Positions 17,011-24,292 of a stretch of DNA of 26,231 nt are shown here, one piece after another. The stretch spans positions 1 to 26,231 of IMG/VR virus record IMGVR_UViG_3300044625_000093. One strand, given 5' to 3'. This stretch comes from a virus. Numbering within the stretch: position 1 is the stretch's first letter; each line of letters starts with the position of its first letter. Made by a program: the position numbers and the translations under genes. The notes under the pieces are model-generated. The model was not told the origin of the DNA. It did not search any database and saw only the letters and a list, made by a program, of their open reading frames with translations.

Positions 17011-20000
17011 ATGAACTACGTCCCATTACATTTACATACTCACTTTTCACTATTCGATGGTATTGGGTTGCCATCTGAATACGTTGACCGTGCTATAAAA
17101 TTGGGTATGCCAGCAATAGGAATTACAGACCATGGCTCCCTTTCTGGCCACAGAGAAATGTATCGTGTTGCTAAATCTAATGGGATAAAGCCTATTCTTG
17201 GCATAGAAGGGTATATGTGTGAAGATAGATTCGATCAGCGAGACAAAGCAGATAGAACAACTCCACTCGATATGGTTTATAATCATATTATCCTTCTTGC
17301 CAAGAATCAGGTAGGCTTAGAAAACCTTAATAAGTTAAATGAAATTGCTTGGACAGAAGGTTATTATAAAAAGCCAAGAATAGATTTTGAAGTACTTGCA
17401 AAATATAAAGAAGGAATAATTGTATCCTCTGCATGCCCAAGCGGAATTATTGCCAAGTCAATAGAACTTGGTGAACTTGGAATGGCAAAGAAATATATTA
17501 AATGGTTTAAAGAGCAATTTGGCGATGACTATTATTTAGAGGTTATGCCACATAATGATGAGTCAATAAACAGAAATATATTGTTGCTGGCAGACGAGTT
17601 TGGTGTTAAGCCAATTGTAACTCCAGATTGCCACCATGTTGATCCGTCACAAAAAGAAGTGCAAGAGTTAAAATTAATTCTTAACACATACTCTAATAAG
17701 ATTCAAAAAGATGCTACATATGAAAAGTCTAAAAAGCAAGGCGACCTAATGAAACGCCTTGATTATTTATACGGCGCAGACAGGCAGATGTCATTTAATA
17801 AGTTTGACATACACCTTCTTTCGTATGAAGAGATCCAGGCTGCTATGGAAAAGCAAGCAATTTGGAGAACTGATATTTATGAAAATACTATTGAACTTGC
17901 AAACAAGATAGAAGATTACGACATTAAAGATGGGCTAAATCTTTTGCCAGTTCAATATAAGAATCCAGACAAACAGTTGTCTGATCTTGCTTATGAGGGC
18001 TTAAAGTCTAAGGGATTGTCTGATAACCAAGTTTATGTTGATAGACTTGAAGAAGAACTCAAAGTTATTAAAGATAAAAAGTTTGGACCTTATTTTCTTG
18101 TTGTTCAAAGCATGATATCTTGGGCAAAAAAAGAAGGCATTATGGTTGGTCCAGGACGTGGATCATCTGCAGGCTCACTGCTTTGCTACACACTTGGAAT
18201 TACAGATATTGATCCTATAGAACACGGCTTGTTGTTTTTCCGATTTATTAATCCAGAGCGTAACGATTTTCCAGACATTGATACAGATATTCAAGATACT
18301 CGTCGTGATGAGGTAAAAGATTATCTTGTTAAACAATATAAGCATGTTGCTTCTATTGCTACATTTTTAGAATTTAAAGATAAAGGTGTTGTGCGAGATG
18401 TTGCTCGTGCATTAAATATTCCATTGACAGATGTAAATAAAGTGTTGAAGTTAGTAGATACATGGGATGAATACTGCACTTCAAAAACCACTGCATGGTT
18501 TAGAGAGAAATATCCAGAGGTAGAACAATATGGAGAACAACTTCGTGGTCGCATTAGAGGTACTGGCATACACGCTGCTGGCGTTGTCACTAGCAAAAAT
18601 CCTATTTTTAGGTACGCACCGATGGAGACACGCAACTCTCCTGGTAGCGATGATCGCATACCTGTCGTGGCGGTGGACATGGAAGAGGCTGAGAAAATCG
18701 GACTCATCAAAATCGACGCACTTGGTCTTAAAACTTTAAGTGTTATTAATGATACCTTAAAGATTATTAAGGAGCGTGAAGGCACAGATATAGATCTTTT
18801 AAAGTTAGATATGGCTGATCAAAAAGTTTATCAAATGCTTTCTGAAGGCTATACAAAGGGTGTATTTCAGTGTGAAGCAACCCCATACACAAACCTACTG
18901 GTTAAAATGGGAGTCAAGAGTCTTGCTGAATTATCTGCTTCCAATGCCCTAGTTCGTCCAGGCGCTATGAATACTATTGGTAAAGACTATATCGAACGTA
19001 AGCATGGCAGACAGGCAGTAAATTATTTACATCAAACTATGAAGCCGTTCACACAAGAAACATATGGGTGTATCCTATACCAAGAGCAGGTTATGCAGGC
19101 CTGCGTTGAACTCGGAGGGATGTCTTGGTCTGAAGCGGACAAGGTTCGTAAGATCATTGGTAAAAAGAAAGATGCTAGAGAATTTGATGTTTTTCGTGAT
19201 AAGTTTGTTAGCGGTGCTTCTAAGTTTGTTAGTCCTAATCAGGCTCGTGATTTATGGCATGACTTTGAGGCGCATGCGGGCTATTCGTTCAACAAGTCTC
19301 ATGCGGTTGCTTACTCTACGCTCTCGTATTGGACGGCATGGTTAAAGTATTATTATCCAATTGAGTTTATGTATTCATTATTAAAAAATGAAAGGGACAA
19401 AGATGCACGAACTGAATATCTTATTGAAGCGAAAAGAATGGGCATTAGCATTAAGTTGCCTCACATTAATGATTCGGATATTGATTTTAAGATTGAGGGT
19501 AAAGGCATTCGGTTTGGACTCTCAGGGATCAAGTTCATCTCTGATAAAATTGCAGAACGCTATATATCAGCACGACCTTTTAAGTCTTTTGAGGCACTTA
19601 GAGATTTCACGTTTACAAAAGGAAATGGAGTAAATAGTAGAGCACTAGAGGCACTAAGAATTATTGGTGCAGCAACATTCCCAGATAATCCTAGAAATGA
19701 TAATGAGATTCGTGATAACTTGTATGAGTATTTGGGCTTACCAGAATTTACACAGACTGTTCCATCACATTATCATGCATTCATTAATCCTGTTGAGGAT
19801 TTTGAAGAAAAAGGATCTTTTATTTTGATGGGAATGGTAAAGGGAATTAAACGAGGCAAGGGTTGGTCTCGTGTAGAAATATTAGATAAAACTGGAAGTG
19901 TGGGTATATTTGATGAAGAACAAACGACTATTGAGGCTGGACGAAGTTATATTGCACTTTGTTCTGATAACAGAATTGTTAGTGCTATTCCTGTGGACGA

Positions 20001-20289
20001 GATAAAAGGATCAGATTCTGCATTAATTAAATTTTTAAATTATAGAATGTTACCTTATAAAGATGATGAGTTATTTGTGGTATCATTTAAACCAAGAGTA
20101 ACGAAAGCAGGCAAAAAGATGGCTTCTCTGACTCTAGCAGACACCTCTAGAGAACTTCATCCAGTTACAGTATTTCCTACTGCTTTTGCTAAAGCATATA
20201 TGAAAATTGAAGAAGGTCATGCATACAAGTTTGAGTTAGGTAAAACTAAAGACGGTACAGTAATATTGGAGGATATCAATGTCGGTTAG
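17011..20289 (+). CDS. dnaE: DNA polymerase III alpha subunit, DnaE type
   Basis: Encodes 1092 residues, close to the bacterial length of about 1160. The N-terminal PHP domain keeps its metal ligands: HLHTH at 7-11, TDHG with Asp40-His41, then CPSG, EVMPH and PDCHHVD. The catalytic core has GPGRGSSAG, the PDIDTD motif with Asp422, Asp424 and Asp426, and Asp569 in KIDALGLKTL, covering the expected polymerase aspartates. LVRPGAMNT, YQEQVMQ and GYSFNKSHA follow. The C-terminus holds OB-like segments at about 935-970 and 1020-1060. There is no inserted exonuclease domain, so it is not PolC. The intact PHP suggests possible self-proofreading, and no separate epsilon subunit or sliding clamp is encoded in the window. 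It starts three bases after the preceding stop and overlaps the RecA start by 11 bases. Confidence 0.96.
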   Translation: MNYVPLHLHTHFSLFDGIGLPSEYVDRAIKLGMPAIGITDHGSLSGHREMYRVAKSNGIKPILGIEGYMCEDRFDQRDKADRTTPLDMVYNHIILLAKNQVGLENLNKLNEIAWTEGYYKKPRIDFEVLAKYKEGIIVSSACPSGIIAKSIELGELGMAKKYIKWFKEQFGDDYYLEVMPHNDESINRNILLLADEFGVKPIVTPDCHHVDPSQKEVQELKLILNTYSNKIQKDATYEKSKKQGDLMKRLDYLYGADRQMSFNKFDIHLLSYEEIQAAMEKQAIWRTDIYENTIELANKIEDYDIKDGLNLLPVQYKNPDKQLSDLAYEGLKSKGLSDNQVYVDRLEEELKVIKDKKFGPYFLVVQSMISWAKKEGIMVGPGRGSSAGSLLCYTLGITDIDPIEHGLLFFRFINPERNDFPDIDTDIQDTRRDEVKDYLVKQYKHVASIATFLEFKDKGVVRDVARALNIPLTDVNKVLKLVDTWDEYCTSKTTAWFREKYPEVEQYGEQLRGRIRGTGIHAAGVVTSKNPIFRYAPMETRNSPGSDDRIPVVAVDMEEAEKIGLIKIDALGLKTLSVINDTLKIIKEREGTDIDLLKLDMADQKVYQMLSEGYTKGVFQCEATPYTNLLVKMGVKSLAELSASNALVRPGAMNTIGKDYIERKHGRQAVNYLHQTMKPFTQETYGCILYQEQVMQACVELGGMSWSEADKVRKIIGKKKDAREFDVFRDKFVSGASKFVSPNQARDLWHDFEAHAGYSFNKSHAVAYSTLSYWTAWLKYYYPIEFMYSLLKNERDKDARTEYLIEAKRMGISIKLPHINDSDIDFKIEGKGIRFGLSGIKFISDKIAERYISARPFKSFEALRDFTFTKGNGVNSRALEALRIIGAATFPDNPRNDNEIRDNLYEYLGLPEFTQTVPSHYHAFINPVEDFEEKGSFILMGMVKGIKRGKGWSRVEILDKTGSVGIFDEEQTTIEAGRSYIALCSDNRIVSAIPVDEIKGSDSALIKFLNYRMLPYKDDELFVVSFKPRVTKAGKKMASLTLADTSRELHPVTVFPTAFAKAYMKIEEGHAYKFELGKTKDGTVILEDINVG

Positions 20290-21292
20290 CCTTGAAGAAG
20301 TATTAGCACAGTTAAATCCAAAACTAAGAAAGAGTATCCTTGTAGGAGATGAGGTGCCAAAGACAGAGTATGCAGTAACACCAAGTTTTGGCCTTAATCG
20401 TGCACTAAATGGTGGATTGCCATACGGAAGACAGGTACTTATCTGGGGTTCAAAGTCATCTGCAAAATCTTCTATGTGCCTTCAGACAATTGCATTAGCA
20501 CAAAAAGAAGGAAAGATTTGTGCATGGATAGACGCAGAAATGTCATACGACAAAGAGTGGGCAGAAAAGTTGGGAGTAGATACATCAAAATTAATTGTTT
20601 CACAAGCAAGAACTATTAACGAGATGGTAGATGTTGGTGTAAATTTAATAGAGGCTGGAGTTGACATAATTGTTGTTGACTCAATTACTTCCTTGCTTCC
20701 AGCAATTTATTTTGAAAAAGATTCATCAGAATTAAAGCAGTTAGAAAATACAAAACAGATTGGTGCAGAGTCTCGTGATTTTAGTAACGCTTGGAAGATG
20801 CTTAACTATGCAAACAATAAGGTTAAGCCAACGTTACTAATTCTTATTTCTCAATCTAGAAATAATATTAATGCAATGTATACAAGCCAACAGCCAACTG
20901 GAGGACAGGCTACAAAGTTTTACTCTTCTACTGTTGTTAAATTATTTTCATCTGAATCAGATAATCAGGCATTGAAAGGAAAAATATATGTTGGTGACAA
21001 GGCTATTGAAGAAAAGATTGGTAGAAAGATTAGATGGGAACTCCAGTTTTCCAAAACTTCTCCTTCTTTTCAGTCTGGGGAGTATGATTTCTATTTTAGA
21101 GGCGATAACTTGGGCATTGATGGGGTCGCTGATCTTGTTGACACTGCTGAATTGGTTGGCATAGTGGAGCGTACAGGAGCATGGTATTTATTACCAGATG
21201 GTTCAAAAGTTCAAGGCAGAGAAGCATTTGTTAATCGTGTAAGAGAGGATCTTGATCTACAAGAAATGATTAAGGCTAAGATTAGTGGATAA
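20279..21292 (+). CDS. recA: RecA-like recombinase with altered Walker A
   Basis: Encodes 337 residues from an ATG with GGAGG at 20268-20272. The order of motifs follows RecA: SFGLNRALNGGLPYGR, Walker A G57-SKSS-A62-K63-S64, the activating glutamate Glu87 in IDAEMSYD, Walker B Asp134 in IVVDSITSLLPA, and a loop-2-like PTGGQATKFYSS. The usual glycine before the Walker lysine (GPESSGKT in RecA) is alanine here, in clear sequence (GCA codon). The short N-terminal helix and C-terminal part resemble phage UvsX/RecA proteins. It would drive strand exchange for replication restart and concatemer formation, acting with the nucleases and resolvase that follow. Whether the Ala lowers ATPase activity is not known from sequence. 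Confidence 0.9.
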   Translation: MSVSLEEVLAQLNPKLRKSILVGDEVPKTEYAVTPSFGLNRALNGGLPYGRQVLIWGSKSSAKSSMCLQTIALAQKEGKICAWIDAEMSYDKEWAEKLGVDTSKLIVSQARTINEMVDVGVNLIEAGVDIIVVDSITSLLPAIYFEKDSSELKQLENTKQIGAESRDFSNAWKMLNYANNKVKPTLLILISQSRNNINAMYTSQQPTGGQATKFYSSTVVKLFSSESDNQALKGKIYVGDKAIEEKIGRKIRWELQFSKTSPSFQSGEYDFYFRGDNLGIDGVADLVDTAELVGIVERTGAWYLLPDGSKVQGREAFVNRVREDLDLQEMIKAKISG

Positions 21293-21461
21293 GTATACAA
21301 TCTTTGAAGGTAAATTTCCTTGCAAGACTTGTAAGAAAGAAGTAAAGACTATTAGAGTCTATGCGTCAACTGGAATGGCATCTTGGATGTGCTCAGATAA
21401 ACACTTATCAGAAGTTCAATTGTTTAAGGTTGGATACAAGAAAGTTAAAAAATATGACTGA
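21285..21461 (+). CDS. Small zinc-ribbon protein after RecA
   Basis: Encodes 58 residues from a GTG that overlaps the RecA stop by eight bases; the end overlaps the next start by eight bases. It fills what would otherwise be a gap of 161 bases, which supports it. Cys13, Cys16, Cys36 and His40 (CKTC then CSDKH) form a probable zinc site on a small beta-hairpin, followed by a basic C-terminus (KVGYKKVKKY). There is no clear ribosome site, so translation likely depends on coupling to RecA. It may bind DNA or assist the recombination enzymes, but no function can be assigned. Confidence 0.72.
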   Translation: MDKYTIFEGKFPCKTCKKEVKTIRVYASTGMASWMCSDKHLSEVQLFKVGYKKVKKYD

Positions 21462-21744
21462 AAAAAATGAAAGCAAAAGACTTGGTGCTAAACAACATAA
21501 GAATTCTGGTAGAAATACCAAGAAGGGTGACGCTACTTGGAATAATTTCACGGTAGATTTTAAAGAAGTCGGAAAGTCTTTTACCCTTAATCAGGATGTT
21601 TGGGCTAAGGCTACAACGGATGCAATTAAAAATAACAGCGACCCAGCAATCATTGTTGTAATTGGCGAGGGAAGCAAGAAGGTTAGACTTGCTATAATAG
21701 AGTTAGAACTACTAGAACAGATGGTTAATAATGGAACAGAATAA
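21454..21744 (+). CDS. Small PD-(D/E)XK endonuclease (putative)
   Basis: Encodes 96 residues. I chose the ATG at 21454, which overlaps the preceding stop; a longer reading in frame from 21361 would overlap the zinc-ribbon gene completely. The N-terminal KRLGAKQHKNSGR, then KKGDA with Asp26, and a strand with Asp35-Phe-Lys37 followed by Glu38 match the core of small phage PD-(D/E)XK proteins related to Holliday-junction resolvases. KSFTLNQDVWAK and PAIIVVIG also fit that group. It would cut branched or specific DNA, in keeping with RecA upstream and Cas4-like and RuvC-like nucleases downstream. The match is by motif pattern only. Confidence 0.62.
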   Translation: MTEKNESKRLGAKQHKNSGRNTKKGDATWNNFTVDFKEVGKSFTLNQDVWAKATTDAIKNNSDPAIIVVIGEGSKKVRLAIIELELLEQMVNNGTE

Positions 21745-22036
21745 TACAACACTTGAAATGATTAATGGTTTGACAGAAATAGCAGATTATATGGAAGATG
21801 AGGAACTGACTACAGCCTTAACATTTATTGCAAAGTTAATAGTAAAGCCAGATATTCCTATTAATGTGGCCACAATAGAGATAGTTAGGCTACAAGCAAT
21901 TGCAGCCAAAATGGCTTTTAGAGCAACCTGGATGGCTAACGTTGACAAATCAGACAGAGGAAAGAAGAATCTTTATTACACCGCAGCAGAGTCTATCAAT
22001 AATTTGGTTTCCGCACTAAAATATATAACTCGCTGA
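21731..22036 (+). CDS. Small helical protein, unknown
   Basis: Encodes 101 residues; its ATG lies inside the end of the nuclease gene (14-base overlap), so it is coupled. It appears all-helical: an acidic first half (ADYMEDEELTTALTFIAKL), and a second half KMAFRATWMANVDKSDRGKK followed by a helix. No enzyme motif, cysteine or membrane span is visible. It is the last gene of the unit before the promoter at 22041. I do not recognise a family. A partner role for the neighbouring nuclease is possible from position only. Confidence 0.65.
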   Translation: MEQNNTTLEMINGLTEIADYMEDEELTTALTFIAKLIVKPDIPINVATIEIVRLQAIAAKMAFRATWMANVDKSDRGKKNLYYTAAESINNLVSALKYITR

Positions 22037-22040
22037 TATC

Positions 22041-22049
22041 TGCTATAAT
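22041..22049 (+). promoter_or_regulatory. Extended -10 promoter before Cas4-like gene
   Basis: TGCTATAAT is a perfect extended -10 in the 30-base gap between genes. No good -35 is present at 16 to 18 bases upstream (ATATAT at the 17-base position), but extended -10 elements can work without one. Transcription would start near 22056 and carry AAGGA at 22060-22064 ahead of the start codon. Confidence 0.55.
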
Positions 22050-22069
22050 TATACAAACAAAGGATAATG

Positions 22070-22930
22070 ATGAAAAATTTATTAAAAGAAGTAATGATAA
22101 AAGATTTAAAGAAAACCAAAAATAAAGAAAATATGGAAGATACTTCTTTTATAGATGGTCTTATTGAAAAAATAGAATCTGGGTATTTGGCACAAACAAA
22201 ACCCAAGTTTACCAAGAAAAGTAATTTCTCCGCATCTGGACTAACCTATGGCGCTGGAGAGTGTCCAAGATATTGGTATATGATGTTTGATGGTGCTCCA
22301 GCATTTGATAACTCAACTGCCTTTGGCGTAGCAAATAGAAATAACGGAACTCTTGGCCATCAAAGAATACAGGAGGCAATTGAACTTTCTGGACTTCTTG
22401 ATAAAGATATGGTCATGGATCCATTGCCAAGAAAATATAACAAGCAAGAGCACCCATCGATGGAGTTTAGGGTTAAAACTGAAGAGCCACCATTTGACGG
22501 TTACGGCGATGTTATGCTTAATATAAACGATGAAAGAGTTATTGGAGAAATCAAAACTATCAGTAATGAAGGATTCGAATATAAAAAGAAAAGTGAAAAG
22601 CCTAAGATGGGCCATCTTATGCAATTACTAATTTATATGCGAGTATGGAAAATTGATAAGGGAGTAATGATTTATGAAAATAAAAACAATCATGAGTTAT
22701 TGACCTTACCAGTTGTAATGAACGATCATTTCCGTCGGTGGGTAGACCAGGCATTTGATTGGATGAGGGAAGTATATGAGAGTTGGAAGAAACAGGAGTT
22801 GCCACAAAATCCTTATAGATCCAATTCTAAAATATGCAAAGTTTGTCCAATTCAAAAAGCATGTGCTGAAGCAGAGACAGGGGTAATTAAACTTAAACCT
22901 CTGGAGTTGCTAGAAGATGAAAAACTGTAA
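22070..22930 (+). CDS. Cas4-like RecB-family exonuclease with Fe-S cysteines
   Basis: Encodes 286 residues. Two ATGs stand in a row; I chose the second because AAGGA at 22060-22064 is five bases from it and only two from the first. The nuclease core is of PD-(D/E)XK type: Asp147 in GYGDVML, Glu160-Ile-Lys162 in GEIKT, and a following QLLIY helix motif. One cysteine before the core (Cys65 in ECPRYW) and three after it (Cys256, Cys259, Cys265 in CxxCx5C) are placed as in Cas4 and AddB iron-sulphur nucleases. No cas gene or CRISPR array accompanies it, so a phage replication or recombination role, trimming ends for RecA, is more likely. The end overlaps the next start by 14 bases. Confidence 0.82.
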   Translation: MKNLLKEVMIKDLKKTKNKENMEDTSFIDGLIEKIESGYLAQTKPKFTKKSNFSASGLTYGAGECPRYWYMMFDGAPAFDNSTAFGVANRNNGTLGHQRIQEAIELSGLLDKDMVMDPLPRKYNKQEHPSMEFRVKTEEPPFDGYGDVMLNINDERVIGEIKTISNEGFEYKKKSEKPKMGHLMQLLIYMRVWKIDKGVMIYENKNNHELLTLPVVMNDHFRRWVDQAFDWMREVYESWKKQELPQNPYRSNSKICKVCPIQKACAEAETGVIKLKPLELLEDEKL

Positions 22931-23204
22931 ATGGTGTGATAAAAATTTTGAATCAGATATTTCATATCAAATATATTGTTCTGAACAATGTAGAGAGCAG
23001 GCAACAAAAGAAAAGATAGCACAAAGATATATACAGTCTAGAAGACAAAAAAGAAAAGGTAAAAACAGACTGTGTAAGCAATGTGGTGAGAAACTATCTA
23101 TTTATAATGATGAACCATTATGCAATAAATGTGTCATCAATCCAAACGATGTCAAGAAAGCACTAAAACAAATTAAAGGAATGACAAATGGTAAATCAAA
23201 ATAA
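22917..23204 (+). CDS. Double zinc-finger protein
   Basis: Encodes 95 residues, starting inside the end of the Cas4-like gene and ending inside the RuvC-like gene. Two four-cysteine sites are visible: Cys4, Cys7, Cys21, Cys25 and Cys53, Cys56, Cys69, Cys72. Between them lies a strongly basic linker (EKIAQRYIQSRRQKRKGK). This looks like a nucleic-acid-binding protein. Location between an exonuclease and a resolvase suggests it helps at recombination or repair intermediates, but that is inference. GGAG at 22902 is 11 bases upstream, so translation may rely on coupling. Confidence 0.75.
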   Translation: MKNCKWCDKNFESDISYQIYCSEQCREQATKEKIAQRYIQSRRQKRKGKNRLCKQCGEKLSIYNDEPLCNKCVINPNDVKKALKQIKGMTNGKSK

Positions 23205-23772
23205 TAAGCCAGAAATAATTTGTGCTATTGATGCCAGCACAACAAGTCTTGCTTTTGCTTTATTTACTACTGATTCAGGTAAGTTTGGAAATTCTTTAGG
23301 AACAGTTGGAAAAATAAAATTTGAAGGTAGAGACATTTATGAAAAGGTTATTGATGCTTCTAAAAAAACAAAAGCCTTTTTTGACTACTACGGTGGCTTT
23401 GAATGTATTGTTATCGAACATACTGTTTTTATGAATAGCCCAAAGACTGCTGCAGACCTCGCATTGGTTCAGGGGGCCATACTTGGAGCAGCAGGACAAG
23501 CAGGTACAAAAATTATAGGAAAGGTATCTCCAATAACATGGCAGTCGTACCTTGGAAATAAAAAACTAACCAAGGAAGAGCAGTTACAGATTAGATCAAT
23601 AAATCCAGGAAAGTCCCTGTCTTGGTATAAAACATATGAGAGAGATTTTAGAAAGAAAAGAACGATTAAATTACTAAATGTTATTTATGATAAAAAAGTA
23701 GAAGATTACGATGTTGCCGATGCTTGTGGTATTGGGCACTGGGCTATTAATAATTGGGATAAAGCGGTTTGA
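23188..23772 (+). CDS. ruvC: RuvC-like Holliday junction resolvase
   Basis: Encodes 194 residues, overlapping the preceding gene by 17 bases. The RNase H-like fold is indicated by Asp15 in CAIDASTTS on the first strand, Glu77 in IVIEH, and Asp175 with Asp178 in DYDVADACGIG near the C-terminus, the four acidic residues expected for RuvC. Length (RuvC about 170) fits. It would cut Holliday junctions made by the RecA-like protein, releasing DNA suitable for packaging by the terminase encoded 0.5 kb downstream. A related fold in phage is the poxvirus-like A22 resolvase, so the precise subfamily is not certain. Confidence 0.82.
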   Translation: MVNQNNKPEIICAIDASTTSLAFALFTTDSGKFGNSLGTVGKIKFEGRDIYEKVIDASKKTKAFFDYYGGFECIVIEHTVFMNSPKTAADLALVQGAILGAAGQAGTKIIGKVSPITWQSYLGNKKLTKEEQLQIRSINPGKSLSWYKTYERDFRKKRTIKLLNVIYDKKVEDYDVADACGIGHWAINNWDKAV

Positions 23773-23783
23773 CAGGACAGGCT

Positions 23784-23939
23784 ATGGCTGCTAAACTATA
23801 TACAAATGAACTATGGCTTAAAAAAAGATTTCATATTGATAAGAAATCTCCAGAGGATATAGCGAAGGAGTGTGGCGTTAGCGTGGAAACTATTTATGTA
23901 TACCTTGCTAAATTTGGATTAAGGAAGTCAAAAAGATGA
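23784..23939 (+). CDS. Small helix-turn-helix protein
   Basis: Encodes 51 residues, filling the 163 bases between resolvase and the DUF1599-like gene. AGGA at 23774-23777 is six bases before the ATG, and the stop overlaps the next ATG (ATGA arrangement). The sequence ELWLKKRFHIDKKSPEDIAKECG followed by VSVETIYVYLAKFGLRK, here in two pieces, has the spacing of a homeodomain-like helix-turn-helix with the recognition helix at about residues 33-44. The tail is basic. It is likely a DNA-binding regulator, or a DNA-recognition part of the packaging complex since terminase genes follow. Confidence 0.75.
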   Translation: MAAKLYTNELWLKKRFHIDKKSPEDIAKECGVSVETIYVYLAKFGLRKSKR

Positions 23940-24292
23940 ATCCAGTATTTCCAGATGTTAATAATTTTAGATGCGACGACTTATACTTGCTTACAGTAGG
24001 CACATCTGCTGGAAAAGAGATATATGAATCTTGTCATGAAATTGCACATATGCTAATAAAGAAAAATATTGCATACGGAAACTCTGCACTAGAACCTGTT
24101 AGAATTTTTAGTAAGGCAGATGCAAGAGAGCAACTTCATGTGCGTATTGATGATAAGTTAAGCAGAATAATGCGTGGCACAGAGTATATCGGTGATAACG
24201 ATATAGACGATTTAATTGGCTACCTAGTATTATTAAAGATAGCAAAGGCCAAAGATTTAGAACGAAAAGAGGCATATGGTCATGTCGACTGA
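23936..24292 (+). CDS. DUF1599 / nucleotide-modification-associated family protein
   Basis: Encodes 118 residues, coupled to the genes on both sides. The motifs KKNIAYGNSALEP, RIFSKAD, VRIDDKLSRIMRG and DDLIGYLVLLKIAK occur in the order seen in the DUF1599 family, now named nucleotide modification associated domain 1, which is frequent in phages. The family is of unknown biochemistry; its link to modified nucleotides comes from genome context elsewhere. In this window no thymidylate synthase, hydroxymethylase or other base-modifying enzyme is seen, so modification here would need a partner outside the window. Confidence 0.78.
   Translation: MNPVFPDVNNFRCDDLYLLTVGTSAGKEIYESCHEIAHMLIKKNIAYGNSALEPVRIFSKADAREQLHVRIDDKLSRIMRGTEYIGDNDIDDLIGYLVLLKIAKAKDLERKEAYGHVD

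Noticed and set aside
18321-18785. 154-residue reverse-strand frame inside the polymerase gene
   Set aside because: It is complementary to highly conserved polymerase core sequence and lacks any start signal; it reflects local base composition.
21361-21744. Longer 127-residue start for the PD-(D/E)XK gene
   Set aside because: The extra 31 residues read through the zinc-ribbon gene in another frame and look non-native (Cys, His, Gln, Trp-rich); the start at 21454 is coupled to the zinc-ribbon stop.
22070-22930. CRISPR-Cas locus suggested by the Cas4-like gene
   Set aside because: No regularly spaced repeats and no cas1, cas2 or effector gene occur anywhere in the window.
23769-23797. TTGACA with TAAACT 17 bases downstream
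   Set aside because: The -10 matches only four of six bases and falls inside the small helix-turn-helix gene; too weak to list as a promoter.
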